A stretch of 64,000 bases of DNA from Selaginella moellendorffii (lineage: Eukaryota > Streptophyta > Lycopodiopsida > Selaginellales > Selaginellaceae): positions 1,123,309 to 1,187,308 of the forward strand of contig NW_003314267.1 in the NCBI RefSeq assembly GCF_000143415.4, in the 5' to 3' direction. The notes under the pieces were generated by a model. That model had not been told where the DNA came from and ran no database searches. It worked only from the letters and a program-made list of their open reading frames with translations. Position 1 is the stretch's first letter. Every line of letters starts with the position of its first letter. Below, one piece after another: positions 37,201-46,861 of the stretch. Made by a program: the position numbers and the translations under genes.

Positions 37201-39093
37201 AAATTCCTCATCACTCGAAATAACAATGCCACTTTTACTAACATAAGTGCTAACAATGTCAATGCCTCAACTACAACACCTTTTCCATCCAACAATCTAC
37301 TCCAAGTGTTAACGAATCAACCAACAAACTATAGCAAATGAATGCTACAACCTTTTCCAACACTTTATGGGCAAACCCTCAAGGAAACAAGGTACCAACA
37401 TAAGCTTAGTATATCATAGATCACTATTGAGAATTTAGTCAAAGCTACTATAATGCTACTATGTGTAAGTAGACTAGCTTCACTATCAACTACTTTGGAG
37501 TTGATCATCGTTTAACCAAGCAACTTTGTAAACACATTACTCACTATCACATGGATATGATATAAAAATCACAATAACTTGATCATCAATCGAGCAATAC
37601 CACAAGTAATGCCCATATCACTACTACAAGGTTTACGTGAGTACCAAGTGCCAACTCAATTTAACAAAATGCAATATAAATGCACACTCCACCAATAAAG
37701 ATTTTTAACACCTAATACCATTAACTTTTGTTCACAATACGGACAAGCTCATGCCACTCTCTTTCCGACAAAACTCAAAACTAATCCAACACTAAGCTAC
37801 TCAAGGAGCAATAGCAAAGTTCCTCATAAAAGAATTGAGCATTGCAACCTAAGTCTTCAATACCAAGCCTAGAAAAAATGGTTTAGCGTTTCACCGCTAT
37901 CCATCCCATGACTCACCACTTGTAAGACCATCACTTTCAACATGCATCAAGGTAGGAACTCTTGATTGCATAATATGAACACGGGCAATGAGTCACACCT
38001 CGTCATGAATCATCTCTCCAAGAAAAAAAGATGATTCACATGTTTGATCCTTTGTCCCTAATAACTCTTTTTTTGGTCTTAACCCTGACTAAACCTTAAG
38101 CTTGCTTTCGCATTGCCTTCAATCCAATCCAAGAAAAGTTTATGAGAGAGTATGGCAATGATTACTTGAACCAATGGACTAATCCCTATAATCTTGATTG
38201 GTTCACTTATAATCATGCCTAGAAAGGATCCACTAGTGTCGTGCTAAACCAGCCTATTTGCCACTCATAACAAACATAGGGAAGGTTTACTTTCACCCAT
38301 AGTACAAGGAACAACTCATCGATAGACTAACATTCATTTTGCCAACTTAAAGTGTGATCTTAAATTGCTAATGTGCCTCACTCATGAGCCCAAATGCAAA
38401 CTCGTGCAAATGGAACAAAAAGGTAATCAAATCCATACCCAAGAAACGAATGCGAAGCCTTTGCACCCAAACATGTACCCACTCGGATCATTGTTTTCAT
38501 CTCTATGTATGCAACGAAACTAGTCTCATTGGATAGTACTCACCGAGACGTATCCTCTGATACCAAATGTAGCACATGTGGTTTTTACCTTTTATCCTAT
38601 AGTGATTTACTATAGGATAACCACGAAGTAGAACTTAAACCCTCCATGTGCCACATGTCACATGCCACATATCCAAAGAATAGTGGTATGGAACCCGAGT
38701 TTCAGGGCCTTGGGCCATTGAACGAAGGAACGGTGCCAAACTCTTAAGCTAGAAGCCAAAGAGTGAAGGAACCGGACCACAGAGTAACTCTTGAGCATAC
38801 AACCTAAGGAGTGAAGGGACAAGAGCATGGAGTGACTTGGAATAGTCCTAAAACATCTAACATCCCAATGCCAAGACCAGTATGCAAAACGGAGCCAAAC
38901 AAAATCTAATGCTATTTTAGCATACTAGTGGCCTAATGTGAAGATATAAGTACTCTACCAACTAGCATGGTATGGAACTTGGGCTTAGACCCAAGTCGGA
39001 CGCAGAATAAAGACAGATATGCAAGCGGGAGCTAGACTATGACTTAGGTTAGTCGGCCCACTATCCCTACTATCCCACTATCCCTACTAAACC
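37201..39093 (-). mobile_element. Family A fragment inside the chromovirus LTR
   Basis: 37,201-38,567 matches the internal region at 3405-4760, and 38,568-39,093 is the start of the family A LTR. Between them lies the primer site cctctgatacca (38,554-38,565, reading tggtatcagagg on the minus strand). Both outer ends are truncated, no target duplication is visible, and about 85 bases of the host LTR (counterpart 44,801-44,883) are missing. This suggests illegitimate recombination or an assembly join rather than a simple insertion. Confidence 0.75.
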
Positions 39094-39578
39094 TTGTGGC
39101 TCATTGGTCCTTGCCCTTCCTAGGGGCTTGGGCCTTCCCTTCGGGATGGAAGTGGGGGGGGTAGAGGTACCCATACTAGGCCGTTAGGCCACGGTGTTTC
39201 GCCCCGACGTCCCGAAGCAAGTGCTGCACCCAAGGCTTGGGATTTAGAGGGTCCCATGATCAAGTCTTGTGGTACCAAGGGGTGGTAGGAATCTGGAGGC
39301 TTGGTGTGCTTGGCTGCTTGTGCCTGCGGGGAGTGTAGCCGAACCTTAAGTCTAGTCTAACCTGGGGAGGGGGATTGGGAGAGATTTGGGAATCCGTAGA
39401 TGGATGGCTAACACTTCGTTGCTCGTGCAGTGAGTAGCTGAAACTAAGTAGGACCAAGTAGGAGCTGGTACCATAGGCGAGAACTTTGGCGAGGGAACTT
39501 AGCACAAGCCAAGGCAGAGTTGGTCGGATAGACAAGGTAAGCTAGCAAATTAGAAAGGAAAACTTTGTGGCTTACAGC
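39094..39578 (+). repeat. Chromovirus 5' LTR, second part
   Basis: Matches 44,884-45,289 from ccttgtggctcattggtcc to gagggaactt, then runs 70 bases further to gtggcttaca. Confidence 0.75.
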
Positions 39579-39702
39579 CATCTCTTAACAAGTGAGATAA
39601 GAGGCAGTGCAAGACAAAATAGATCACTGGTAAGAGATTTCAAGAAAAAAAAAGAAACAAAAATAGCAAGAAAAGTGAAGAAATCTTGAAAATCAAAAAG
39701 AA

Positions 39703-40385
39703 TTTTGACAAAAAGAAAGCTATCCAATTCGATTAAAGATGTGAATGCTACTCTACATCTAAGGGACGAGCTGAGTAGGCTAAAGCAGACCGAAATCATT
39801 CAGGAGTATGTGAATGGGTTTATGGCAAAGAGGATACTTGTCACGGACATGGGGGATATGGATGCGTTCCATGCCTTCATATCAGGTTTGCAAACCTGGG
39901 CTCGTGGCGAAGTGATGCGGTGGAACCCGACCAACTATAAGGAAGCGTTGGATGTGGCCATCAAGGTGCATTTCAACGATAACCTGCGAAAAGGGAACAC
40001 GACGGGGTCGGGATCCACGTTTAGCAAAGGGGCCAAACCAAGGGGAACGTTTAACAGAGGGAAATTCAAGAAGAGTTTCTCTAAGAATGAGTCCTCGGGG
40101 TTCCGGAAAGGCAGATCTGGTGGCCAGCGAGCGAGTACGTGGGGGAGTCAAGCGAAAAGAGACAAACCCACGGATAAGAAGGTCAAGTCATATAGCAGTG
40201 TGGGAAACAACGTATGCTACAACTGCGGTGAAGCGGGACACTTCTCGAGGGAATGTCCTTACCCGAAGAAGGCCAGAGCTAATATGGCCATCAAGTCGGG
40301 TGAAGTCCAAACTGAGGTATGTGATCCAGTCCCCAACTCAAAGTTACTCATTACACGAGCAACTTTGGTAGAGAGTCGTTCGTGA
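39703..40385 (+). pseudogene. Chromovirus gag, C-terminal part with zinc knuckle
   Basis: An open frame carries capsid-type sequence (LKQTEIIQEYVNGF, then FISGLQTWARGEV) and a CCHC zinc knuckle CYNCGEAGHFSREC at about 40,216-40,257. The knuckle binds element RNA during packaging. Roughly half of a normal gag is missing at the N-terminal side, and no ATG start is available upstream. It ends at a TGA (40,383) that probably replaces CGA; the protease continues in the same frame after it. Confidence 0.85.
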
Positions 40386-41046
40386 CATCTACTAGCCCTC
40401 CGAGGGAAGCTCGGAGGTAGCTTTGTTAAGATCCTTATTGACACGGGTGCTTCGGATAATTTTGTGGCTACAGACATAGTCCGGCAAGCCGGACTAATGG
40501 TGCAGCGGCTAGGCGAACCAAGGACTATAGAGTTTGTTCAAGGTAGCCAAAGCACCGATGAGGTACTTTGACAAGCGAGAGTCAAAGTGGGGACTTGGAA
40601 GGTGGACATGGATTTCACTGTGTTGGACATGGCGGGATTTGACATGATCTTTGGAATGGACTGGTTCAATCGATTCGTGGTAGCCCTGCATGGACAAGGT
40701 AGAAACCTTGTGGTACTGGCGAATGCCCAAGGAAGAAGATCTAGGGTGGAGGCCCAAGATCTAAAGGTAGGGCAAAGCAAGGCTAAAGATTCATGCTTAA
40801 ACCTAGTGTCCACGAGAGGACAACTCACTAAAGGAACTAAGGCAGCCTTTTTGTGCTTACTCTCGGTGAAGAGTGACAAAAAGACAGGAATGGAAGAAGT
40901 ACCTTTAGTGATCCAGCGGGTGTTGGACCAATTCCAGGATACTATGCCGGAGGAGCTACCGACGGGGCTACCCCCAGCACGACTGATAGAACATAAGATT
41001 GAGCTGGTCGAGGGTGCTGAGGCGGTCGTCCCCCTTATCGTTTGAA
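40386..41046 (+). pseudogene. Chromovirus protease and linker
   Basis: In the gag frame, ILIDTGASDNFV at about 40,431-40,466 is the retropepsin active site (DTG), followed near 40,640 by DMIFGMDWF, the second conserved block. A second TGA at 40,568-40,570 interrupts it. The frame ends just before RT at PPARLIEHKIELVEGA..VVPLIV, where a one-base change shifts into the RT frame. Confidence 0.85.
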
Positions 41047-41497
41047 CGAAAAAGAACTCAAGGAGCTCAAGTGCCAACTAAAGGAGTTAGTGGACAAAAG
41101 GTATGTTAGGTTGAGCAAGTTGCCATATGGGGCGCCGGGGTTATTTGTGAAAAAGAAAGATGGATCTATACGCATGTGCATAGACTACCGGTTGCTCAAC
41201 AAGTATACAAAGAAGAACAAGTACCCTTTGCCTAGGATTGAGGACCTGTTCGATAGGTTGGGAAAGGCAAAATACTTCTCGAGGATTGACCTAAGGTCAG
41301 GATACTACAAGATTAGGGTAGCCGAGGAAGATGTCGAGAAGACAACCTGTCGAACGAGGTATGGGAGCTTCAAGTTTCTGGTGATGCCCTTTGGGTTGTG
41401 CAATGCGCCAGCAACGTTTTCGGCGCTGATGAACCACATCTTTGTACCCTATTTATATCACTTCGTGGTCGTCTATATCGACGACATCCTGATATAG
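41042..41497 (+). pseudogene. Chromovirus reverse transcriptase core
   Basis: Open for 151 codons. It shows [39 protein letters not shown] and the catalytic box YIDD at the end ([10 protein letters not shown]). The two Asp of YIDD and the Asp of 'RIDL' are intact. A TAG (41,495) created by a frame slip separates it from the RT connection and RNase H. Confidence 0.93.
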
Positions 41498-42984
41498 CGA
41501 GACGCTAGAGGAGCATGCCGAACAATTGGCGAAGGTGTTTGAGAAACTAAGGGAACACAAACTGTATGCTAAAGAGAGCAAATGTGACTTTGCTCAACAA
41601 GAGGTAAAGTTTCTCGGGCATGTGGTGGGCCAGGACGGGCTCAAGGTGGACTCGGAGAAGGTCCAAGCGATCCAGGAATGGGAGCGACCATCGAATGTAC
41701 ACGAGTTGAGGGAATTCCTGGGGTTATGCAACTACTATCAAAAGTTTATCAGACACTATTCGAGAGTAGCCCTGCCCTTAACGGACCAAACAGGAAAAGG
41801 GAAGATGGTATGGACAGCGGAATGCGAGGCGGCATTTGTCCACCTCAAAGGGAAGTTGAGGAAGGCTCCCGTATTGGCATTACCAGACTTTGGTAAGGAC
41901 TTTGAGGTAGAAACGGATGCTTCGGACTTTGTGTTGGGCGCAGTTTTGAAGCAAGACAACCATCCGGTAGCGTTCTTCTCGAAGAAGTTGGACAAAGCTC
42001 AAAGGAAGTGGCCTGCCCACGAGAAGGAATTGTTTGCGGTGGTCAAGGCGCTCAAGGAGTGGCGACACTACCTTGGGAGACACTTCAAGGTTTATACAGA
42101 CAATGTGGCAACAAAACACTTCTTGTCACAGCCCGACCTGAGAGGGAAACAAGGTCGGTGGGCCAATGCCTTGGCCGAGTTTGATTGCGAAATTTTGTAC
42201 AAGCCTGGGAAGAGCAACATCGTGGCGGATGCGCTAAGTCGAAAAGCGAGCTTGAGGTTGGCAATATCCAGCGCAACAGCAACCTTCTGGGACGATGTGC
42301 GGACAGCATATGAGAACGATGGTCTAGCACAAGAAGTGTTGCTGAGGAATCTAGAGGCACAGGAAGCTCACCAGAGAGGTGAGCTGCCAACGGAAGAGAA
42401 AACGGGCTATACAAAACGCAACGGACTCATCTATTACAAGCAAATGAGGGTGTGTGTTTCAGAAGGGGAACTAAGGAAGGTAGCCTTAGAAGAGTGTCAT
42501 GACGGACCTCTTGCGGGACACGGCGGAGTGCCCAAGACGATGGGCTTACTCAAGAGGAAGTACCATTGGCCAGATATGGCTAGAGACATCCAAGACTATG
42601 TAAAGACATGTCCAACATGTCAGCAGGTAAAAGCCGTGACTAAGGCTAGTGGGGGCTTGTTGCAAAGCATCCCAATTCCAGATCGTCCGTGGAAATGTCT
42701 TACGATGGACTTCATCACGGGACTCTCCCCAAGTGGGGGGTTTGATGTGATATTCGTGGTGGTGGACCGATTTTCGAAAATGGCACATTTCATACCCACC
42801 ACAACGGAGGTGGATGCGGAAGGTGTGGCGAAGCTATTCTTCGAATAAGTGGTTTGAGTGCGGGGAAGACCGGAAGAGATCATCTCAGATCGAGATAAGA
42901 TCTTCACTAGTAGGTTCTGGAGGACTCTCCTGGAACAGTATCACACCAAGTTGAAATTCAGCACAGCCTATCACCCACAGACAG
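41498..42984 (+). pseudogene. Chromovirus RT end, RNase H and integrase first part
   Basis: It continues in a new frame with FEKLREHKLYAKESKC and KFLGHVV (RT thumb), then ETDASDFVLGAVL (RNase H first Asp), KELFAVVKALKEWRHYL and VYTDN. Integrase follows: the HHCC zinc domain (CHDGPLAGHGG, CPTCQQ), then MDFITGLSPSGGFDVIFVVVDRFSKMAHF with the first catalytic Asp, and IISDRDKIF with the second. Stops at 42,846 (TAA) and 42,855 (TGA) look like CAA and CGA changed by C-to-T. The exon ends in YHPQT at 42,984 at a splice donor. Confidence 0.9.
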
Positions 42985-43030
42985 GTATGGGGTATTAAGT
43001 CAAGTTGTTGGCACTAACACTTCTTGACAG
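42985..43030 (+). other. 46-bp GT-AG intron inside integrase
   Basis: It starts gtatgg, ends cttgacag, and has a branch-site-like ctaac about 15 bases before the end. Removing it restores YHPQTDGQTERVN exactly, the conserved integrase block, with one codon (Asp) split by the intron. The second gypsy element here has the same block uninterrupted at 49,100-49,132. The size suits the short introns of the carrier gene in this window. Confidence 0.8.
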
Positions 43031-43448
43031 ACGGACAAACGGAAAGGGTGAATAGGCAGCTAGAGGATTATTTGCGATGCTATGTCTCGGGAGACCAGAC
43101 CGATTGGGTAAGTCATTTGGGACTTGCGGAAATGTGTTATAAAAACTCACCACATTCGAGTATCGGGGTGAGTTCATGGGAAGTCATCAATGGGCGAGCT
43201 ATTGAAGGTCCTGTGGAACTCTGCATGGCCGAGTATCATGGAGAGTTGCCCGCAGTGGAGGCATTCACGACGGAAAGACTCAGCATTTGGAATCTAGTGA
43301 GGGATTCCTTAGAACGGGCTCAACAAAGGCAAACCAAATACGCGAACTAGAAGCGTCGGGATGTAGAGTTCCAAGCTGGGGAGAAGGTGTGGCTGAACAC
43401 CAAGAATCTCAGACTACCAAGTGGGATTAGCCGAAAGTTGACCCAAAG
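43031..43448 (+). pseudogene. Chromovirus integrase C-terminal part
   Basis: From the splice acceptor the frame reads GQTERVNRQLEDYLRC, with the catalytic Glu, and continues to QTKYAN, a TAG at 43,348 (from CAG), then KRRDVEFQAGEKVWLNTKNLRL, the GPY/F-type region, and SRKLTQ. It ends at a second splice donor. Confidence 0.88.
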
Positions 43449-43500
43449 GTAAAGATGCATGTATTCCTGTAAATGAATTGATCTTGAGTTCCTTAAGCAG
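43449..43500 (+). other. 52-bp GT-AG intron before the chromodomain
   Basis: It starts gtaaag and ends taagcag. Splicing joins ...KLTQ to RFMGPYEIEARIGKVAY, the GPF/Y module always contiguous with KL.P.. in gypsy integrases. The intron contains in-frame stops, so it cannot be part of the protein. Confidence 0.8.
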
Positions 43501-43882
43501 GTTCATGGGGCCTTACGAGATTGAGGCACGAATCGGTAAAGTGGCTTACTGTCTCCGACTTTCTCAAGAGATGGGGAAGATGCACCCAGTGTTCCACGTG
43601 AACTTACTCAAGCCGTACTTTGAGGATCCACTTCGCAAGGACCAAGTGAGACCTTTACCTGAGGTTATCCAAGGGGAAGAGGAATACGAAGTCGAGGCCA
43701 TCCTCAATGCGCGCAAGAGCAAGCGACAAGGACGTGAGGTGAGAGAGTTCCATGTGAAGTGGAAAGGATTTCCACACTGCAAAGCAACATGGGAACCGGA
43801 GGAGAACCTAGCAAACGAGCGAGATCTAGTGGAGGAATTTCTGCAAGGCAGAACTCTATGTACTTATGCAAAGTTCAATTAA
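43501..43882 (+). pseudogene. Integrase tail and chromodomain of the chromovirus
   Basis: FMGPYEIEARIGKVAYCLRL and HPVFHVNLLKPY finish the integrase. From about 43,680 a chromodomain follows: EEYEVEAILNARK, then REFHVKWKGFPHCKATWEPEENL. The Tyr, Trp and Trp-Glu positions of the aromatic cage are present. Chromodomains of this class steer integration toward heterochromatin. This exon is uninterrupted to its TAA. Confidence 0.9.
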
Positions 43883-44285
43883 AAATATCAATTTGCAAAG
43901 TTGAGCAAGTGGCATATGTTGGGACCTGAAGGCACGCTGAAGGTAAGCTAATTAGCATGGATTGGATAGGTCGACCAGGCATAGGGCACTACGCCCGACT
44001 CCCCGCGGGCATGTCGAATCCGTAGACGTATTCTACGGAGGTTGGGTTCAAGTCCCAACCCCCTAGTAAAGCAAGGCTAGGTTCAAGTCTCGACCCCATA
44101 CTAGGGTGTGGTGAGGTGAGGGGTATAGGGACACCTATATTCCGTTATCATGGGCTCTTGGCCGGGGAGGCTAACTTAGGCACACCGCTAAGTGGGGGGA
44201 TGCCCCCGGAGACATGGTCAACAAGTCGTAGGATAAAAAGAGACGTTCGATGTGGGCATTGAACTTCTTCTATGGGTGGTGGAGT
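43883..44285 (+). other. Chromovirus 3' non-coding region with T-arm-like hairpins and PPT
   Basis: 44,042-44,058 reads ttgggttcaagtcccaa, a perfect 5-bp stem with a 7-base loop, and 44,077-44,093 a weaker second one (ctaggttcaagtctcga). Both contain a B-box-like ggttcaagtc. The region up to the purine tract ctatgggtggtggagt (44,270-44,285) aligns in order with the LARD internal region around 23,830-24,230 on the minus strand. Confidence 0.7.
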
Positions 44286-45289
44286 TGTAAGGAACCGACT
44301 CCCCGAGATGTCATAGGCTAAAGGATCCCCGAAAGCTTGACCGAAATGACAAAGAGTTCATCGGATGGGACCGAGTCAAAGATCGAGTCCAAGACTAACT
44401 CTGAGATCGAGTTTGAGATAGAGTCCGGGATCGAGCCAAGGCCGAATCGGAGGCCGAGATCGAGACCTAGGTCGAGTCCGAAGTCGAGTCCGAGATCGGG
44501 TCCGAGATCGAGTCCGAGACCGAATCCGAAGTCGGGTCCAAGATTGAGTCCGAGATCGATTCTGAGACTAAGTCCACATACTAATACAGCTTAAGGGGTG
44601 AAAGCCCAAAGCGTGTGTCTCCCGGGGGGGGCTGCAGGGGGTTCCAAAAGCATAGTAGGGATAGTGAGGTCTAGGAACTAGTCTTGAAGGAACTCTCTAG
44701 TGGTGCTTCCAAACTGACTTGAGGTTGAGACTGGGGCCGAGGGGCCTTGGGTGGGAGTGAGCATGGGCATGAGTGGTGCCGAAGGGGCCACCTAGGGAAG
44801 TGCTCAAGAGCAGCTCCCCCTCCCAAAAGTGAAACCAACTGCGGTGCTCCCGGCTCATGTGGAGTGGTGCCCCACTTGAGTACCTTGTGGCTCATTGGTC
44901 CGCCCTTCCTAGGGGCTTGGGCCTTCCCTTCGGGATGGAAGTGGGGGGGGTAGAGGTACCCATACCAGGCCGTTAGGCCACGGTGTTTTGCCCTGACGTC
45001 TCGAAGCAAGTGCTGCACCTAAGGCTTGGGATTTAAAGGGTCCCATGATCAAGTCTTATGCTACCAAGGGGTGGTAGGAATCTGGAGGCTTGGTATGCTT
45101 GGCTGCTTGTGCCTGCGGGGAGTGTAGCCGAACCTTAAGTCCAATCTAACCCAGGGAGGGGGATTGGGAGAAATTTGGGAATTCATAGATGGATGGCTAA
45201 CACTCTGTTGCTCGTGCAGTGAGTAGCTGAAACCAAGTAGGACCAAGTAGGAGCTGATACCATAGGCGAGAACCTTGGCAAGGGAACTT
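44286..45289 (+). repeat. Chromovirus 3' LTR, right end truncated
   Basis: It starts tgtaaggaaccgactcc after the purine tract and stops at gggaactt, where the 5' LTR would continue for another ~70 bases. The middle (aaagcccaaagcg, tagtaggg, ggccacggtgtt) is related to the LARD LTR. Confidence 0.85.
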
Positions 45290-45658
45290 CCCTTTAGCCA
45301 ATTGGCTTAGGGTGTAAGGAATAGGATCCTAACATTGGTATCGAAGGCCAGTTTGATTTTGTGGCTGATGAGTGGGGCAGGAATATTCAAGTTCTTGTCC
45401 TTCACTATTCTTATCTGGAGGCCTCCTGTGCTTTCTCAGGCTGCTAGTGCTATCGCCTCTGGACCTCTACCAAAAGACTGAAGCTTGTTCTTCTCCATCT
45501 TGTTGTGTGCACAGTGGAGCTATGCAGCGATCAACCTAGTGGAATAGAGAAGGTCAGACGAAGATAGGAGGACCTGGCACTGCCTCTAGAAGCATCCATC
45601 AGGATAACTGGGAATCGATGCCACCCCAGGAAGTTTTTGAGTTCTTCCCATAATAAAG

Positions 45659-46861
45659 GTTTTTGGTGGTGTGGACGAGTGTCTCGCTTGGCTAGCCAAT
45701 GTGAAGAAGTTCTTGGCTGCTAGAGGAACTCCAGATGCAAAGGCTTTAGTGGCTATTCCGATGGTTTTGCGTGATGCGGGTCTTCGATGGTGGAATTGGC
45801 TTGAGGAGTCCCGTGTTGCGGATAAGAAACCACCAGTGTCTACCATGGATGAATTTGAGGCTACTTTCCATTTACGTTTTGCCCCTCATTACGATGTGGA
45901 GAATGCTTGTACGGAACTTTGACATTTCCAGCAAGGGAAAATGACGCTCGGGGACTATATTGAGAAGCTTACTCGCTTGATTAGTTGTGTTCCAACGAAG
46001 GATCCAGATCAGAACAAGTCCTACTTCATTGATGGCCTACATAGTGAGAGCATGCAGCAACACTTGTGTCATTCTCAGCCTACAAAGAGTTTGGAGGAGC
46101 TCTTTGATGCAGCTCGTCGACTTGACAATGACAAGCACAAGTCTTGCAAGCATTCGCGGAGTCCTTCTGTCGAGAATCGTCGTGATGATCGCCGTGGACA
46201 CAAGGATGGGAACAAGCATCACAAGTTGAAGTCAGTGGTGACTACTTCAGATGCAAAGGGGTCCAAGAAGCAAAAGTTCTTTGTGAAGAATTATAGACAG
46301 GGTTGTCATCATTGCGGCGAACTTGGACACTACAAGGCTGATTGTCCGCAGTTGAAGAACAAGCAGCAGGACAAGAAGAATGGCCAATCTTCTTCTCACG
46401 GTAAGTTAGATACTAAAAAGTTGCAAACTTTGCAGCGTGAGGATAAGGAGAACGACCATTCTGGTCGGAGGAAGCAACTTTCAATCGTTGCTCGTCAACT
46501 CAACTGTGTGTGGAACACAATGGAGCTCGAGGATACGCGTGAATTAGCTTTAATGCTGGAGGGCGTGTTCCATGGCGATCCAGTGCGGATTTTACTGGAT
46601 AGTGGGAGCGATGACAACTTTGTTCCGGCAAAGTTTGTTGCGGAGCATGGCCTGAACACACGCGGAGTTCTTCCATACACAGTGGAAGGTGCAGCTACCT
46701 CTACTCAGCATTTCAATGCTTGTGTCGAGGGGCTGGAAGTGTTGGTTGGCAAAACCACACTTGTGGAGACTTTTTATCTCGCGGATATCCATCGTGTGGA
46801 TCTCATCCTTGGGATGCCATGGTTGGTGAAGGTGGATCTCAGCGATAACGTGGAGTATTAA
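45659..46861 (+). pseudogene. Gag-protease of the second gypsy element
   Basis: A gag domain (DECLAWLANVKKFL, then MVLRDAGLRWWNWL, MTLGDYIEKLTRL) is interrupted by one TGA at 45,920 that replaces a likely CGA; the frame continues after it. A CCHC knuckle CHHCGELGHYKADC lies near 46,306-46,347. The protease active site ILLDSGSDDNFV is near 46,591-46,626 and LILGMPWLVKV follows. A one-base shift near 46,842 takes reading into the pol frame. Confidence 0.88.

Larger units (their letters stand above)
36663..45289 (+). mobile_element. Ty3/gypsy chromovirus with chromodomain (degraded, 5' LTR split)
   Basis: LTRs start tgtaaggaaccgactcc at 36,663 and 44,286. The 5' LTR is interrupted by a 1.9-kb foreign fragment and resumes to 39,578 (gtggcttaca), where the terminal TGTAAG/CTTACA inverted repeat supports the end. 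The 3' LTR is cut at 45,289 by the next element. Internal order is gag zinc knuckle, protease, RT, RNase H, integrase, chromodomain: the chromovirus order. The primer site and the N-terminal half of gag are missing. Several stops and two frameshifts make it non-autonomous today. Two introns interrupt the integrase/chromodomain part. Confidence 0.9.
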
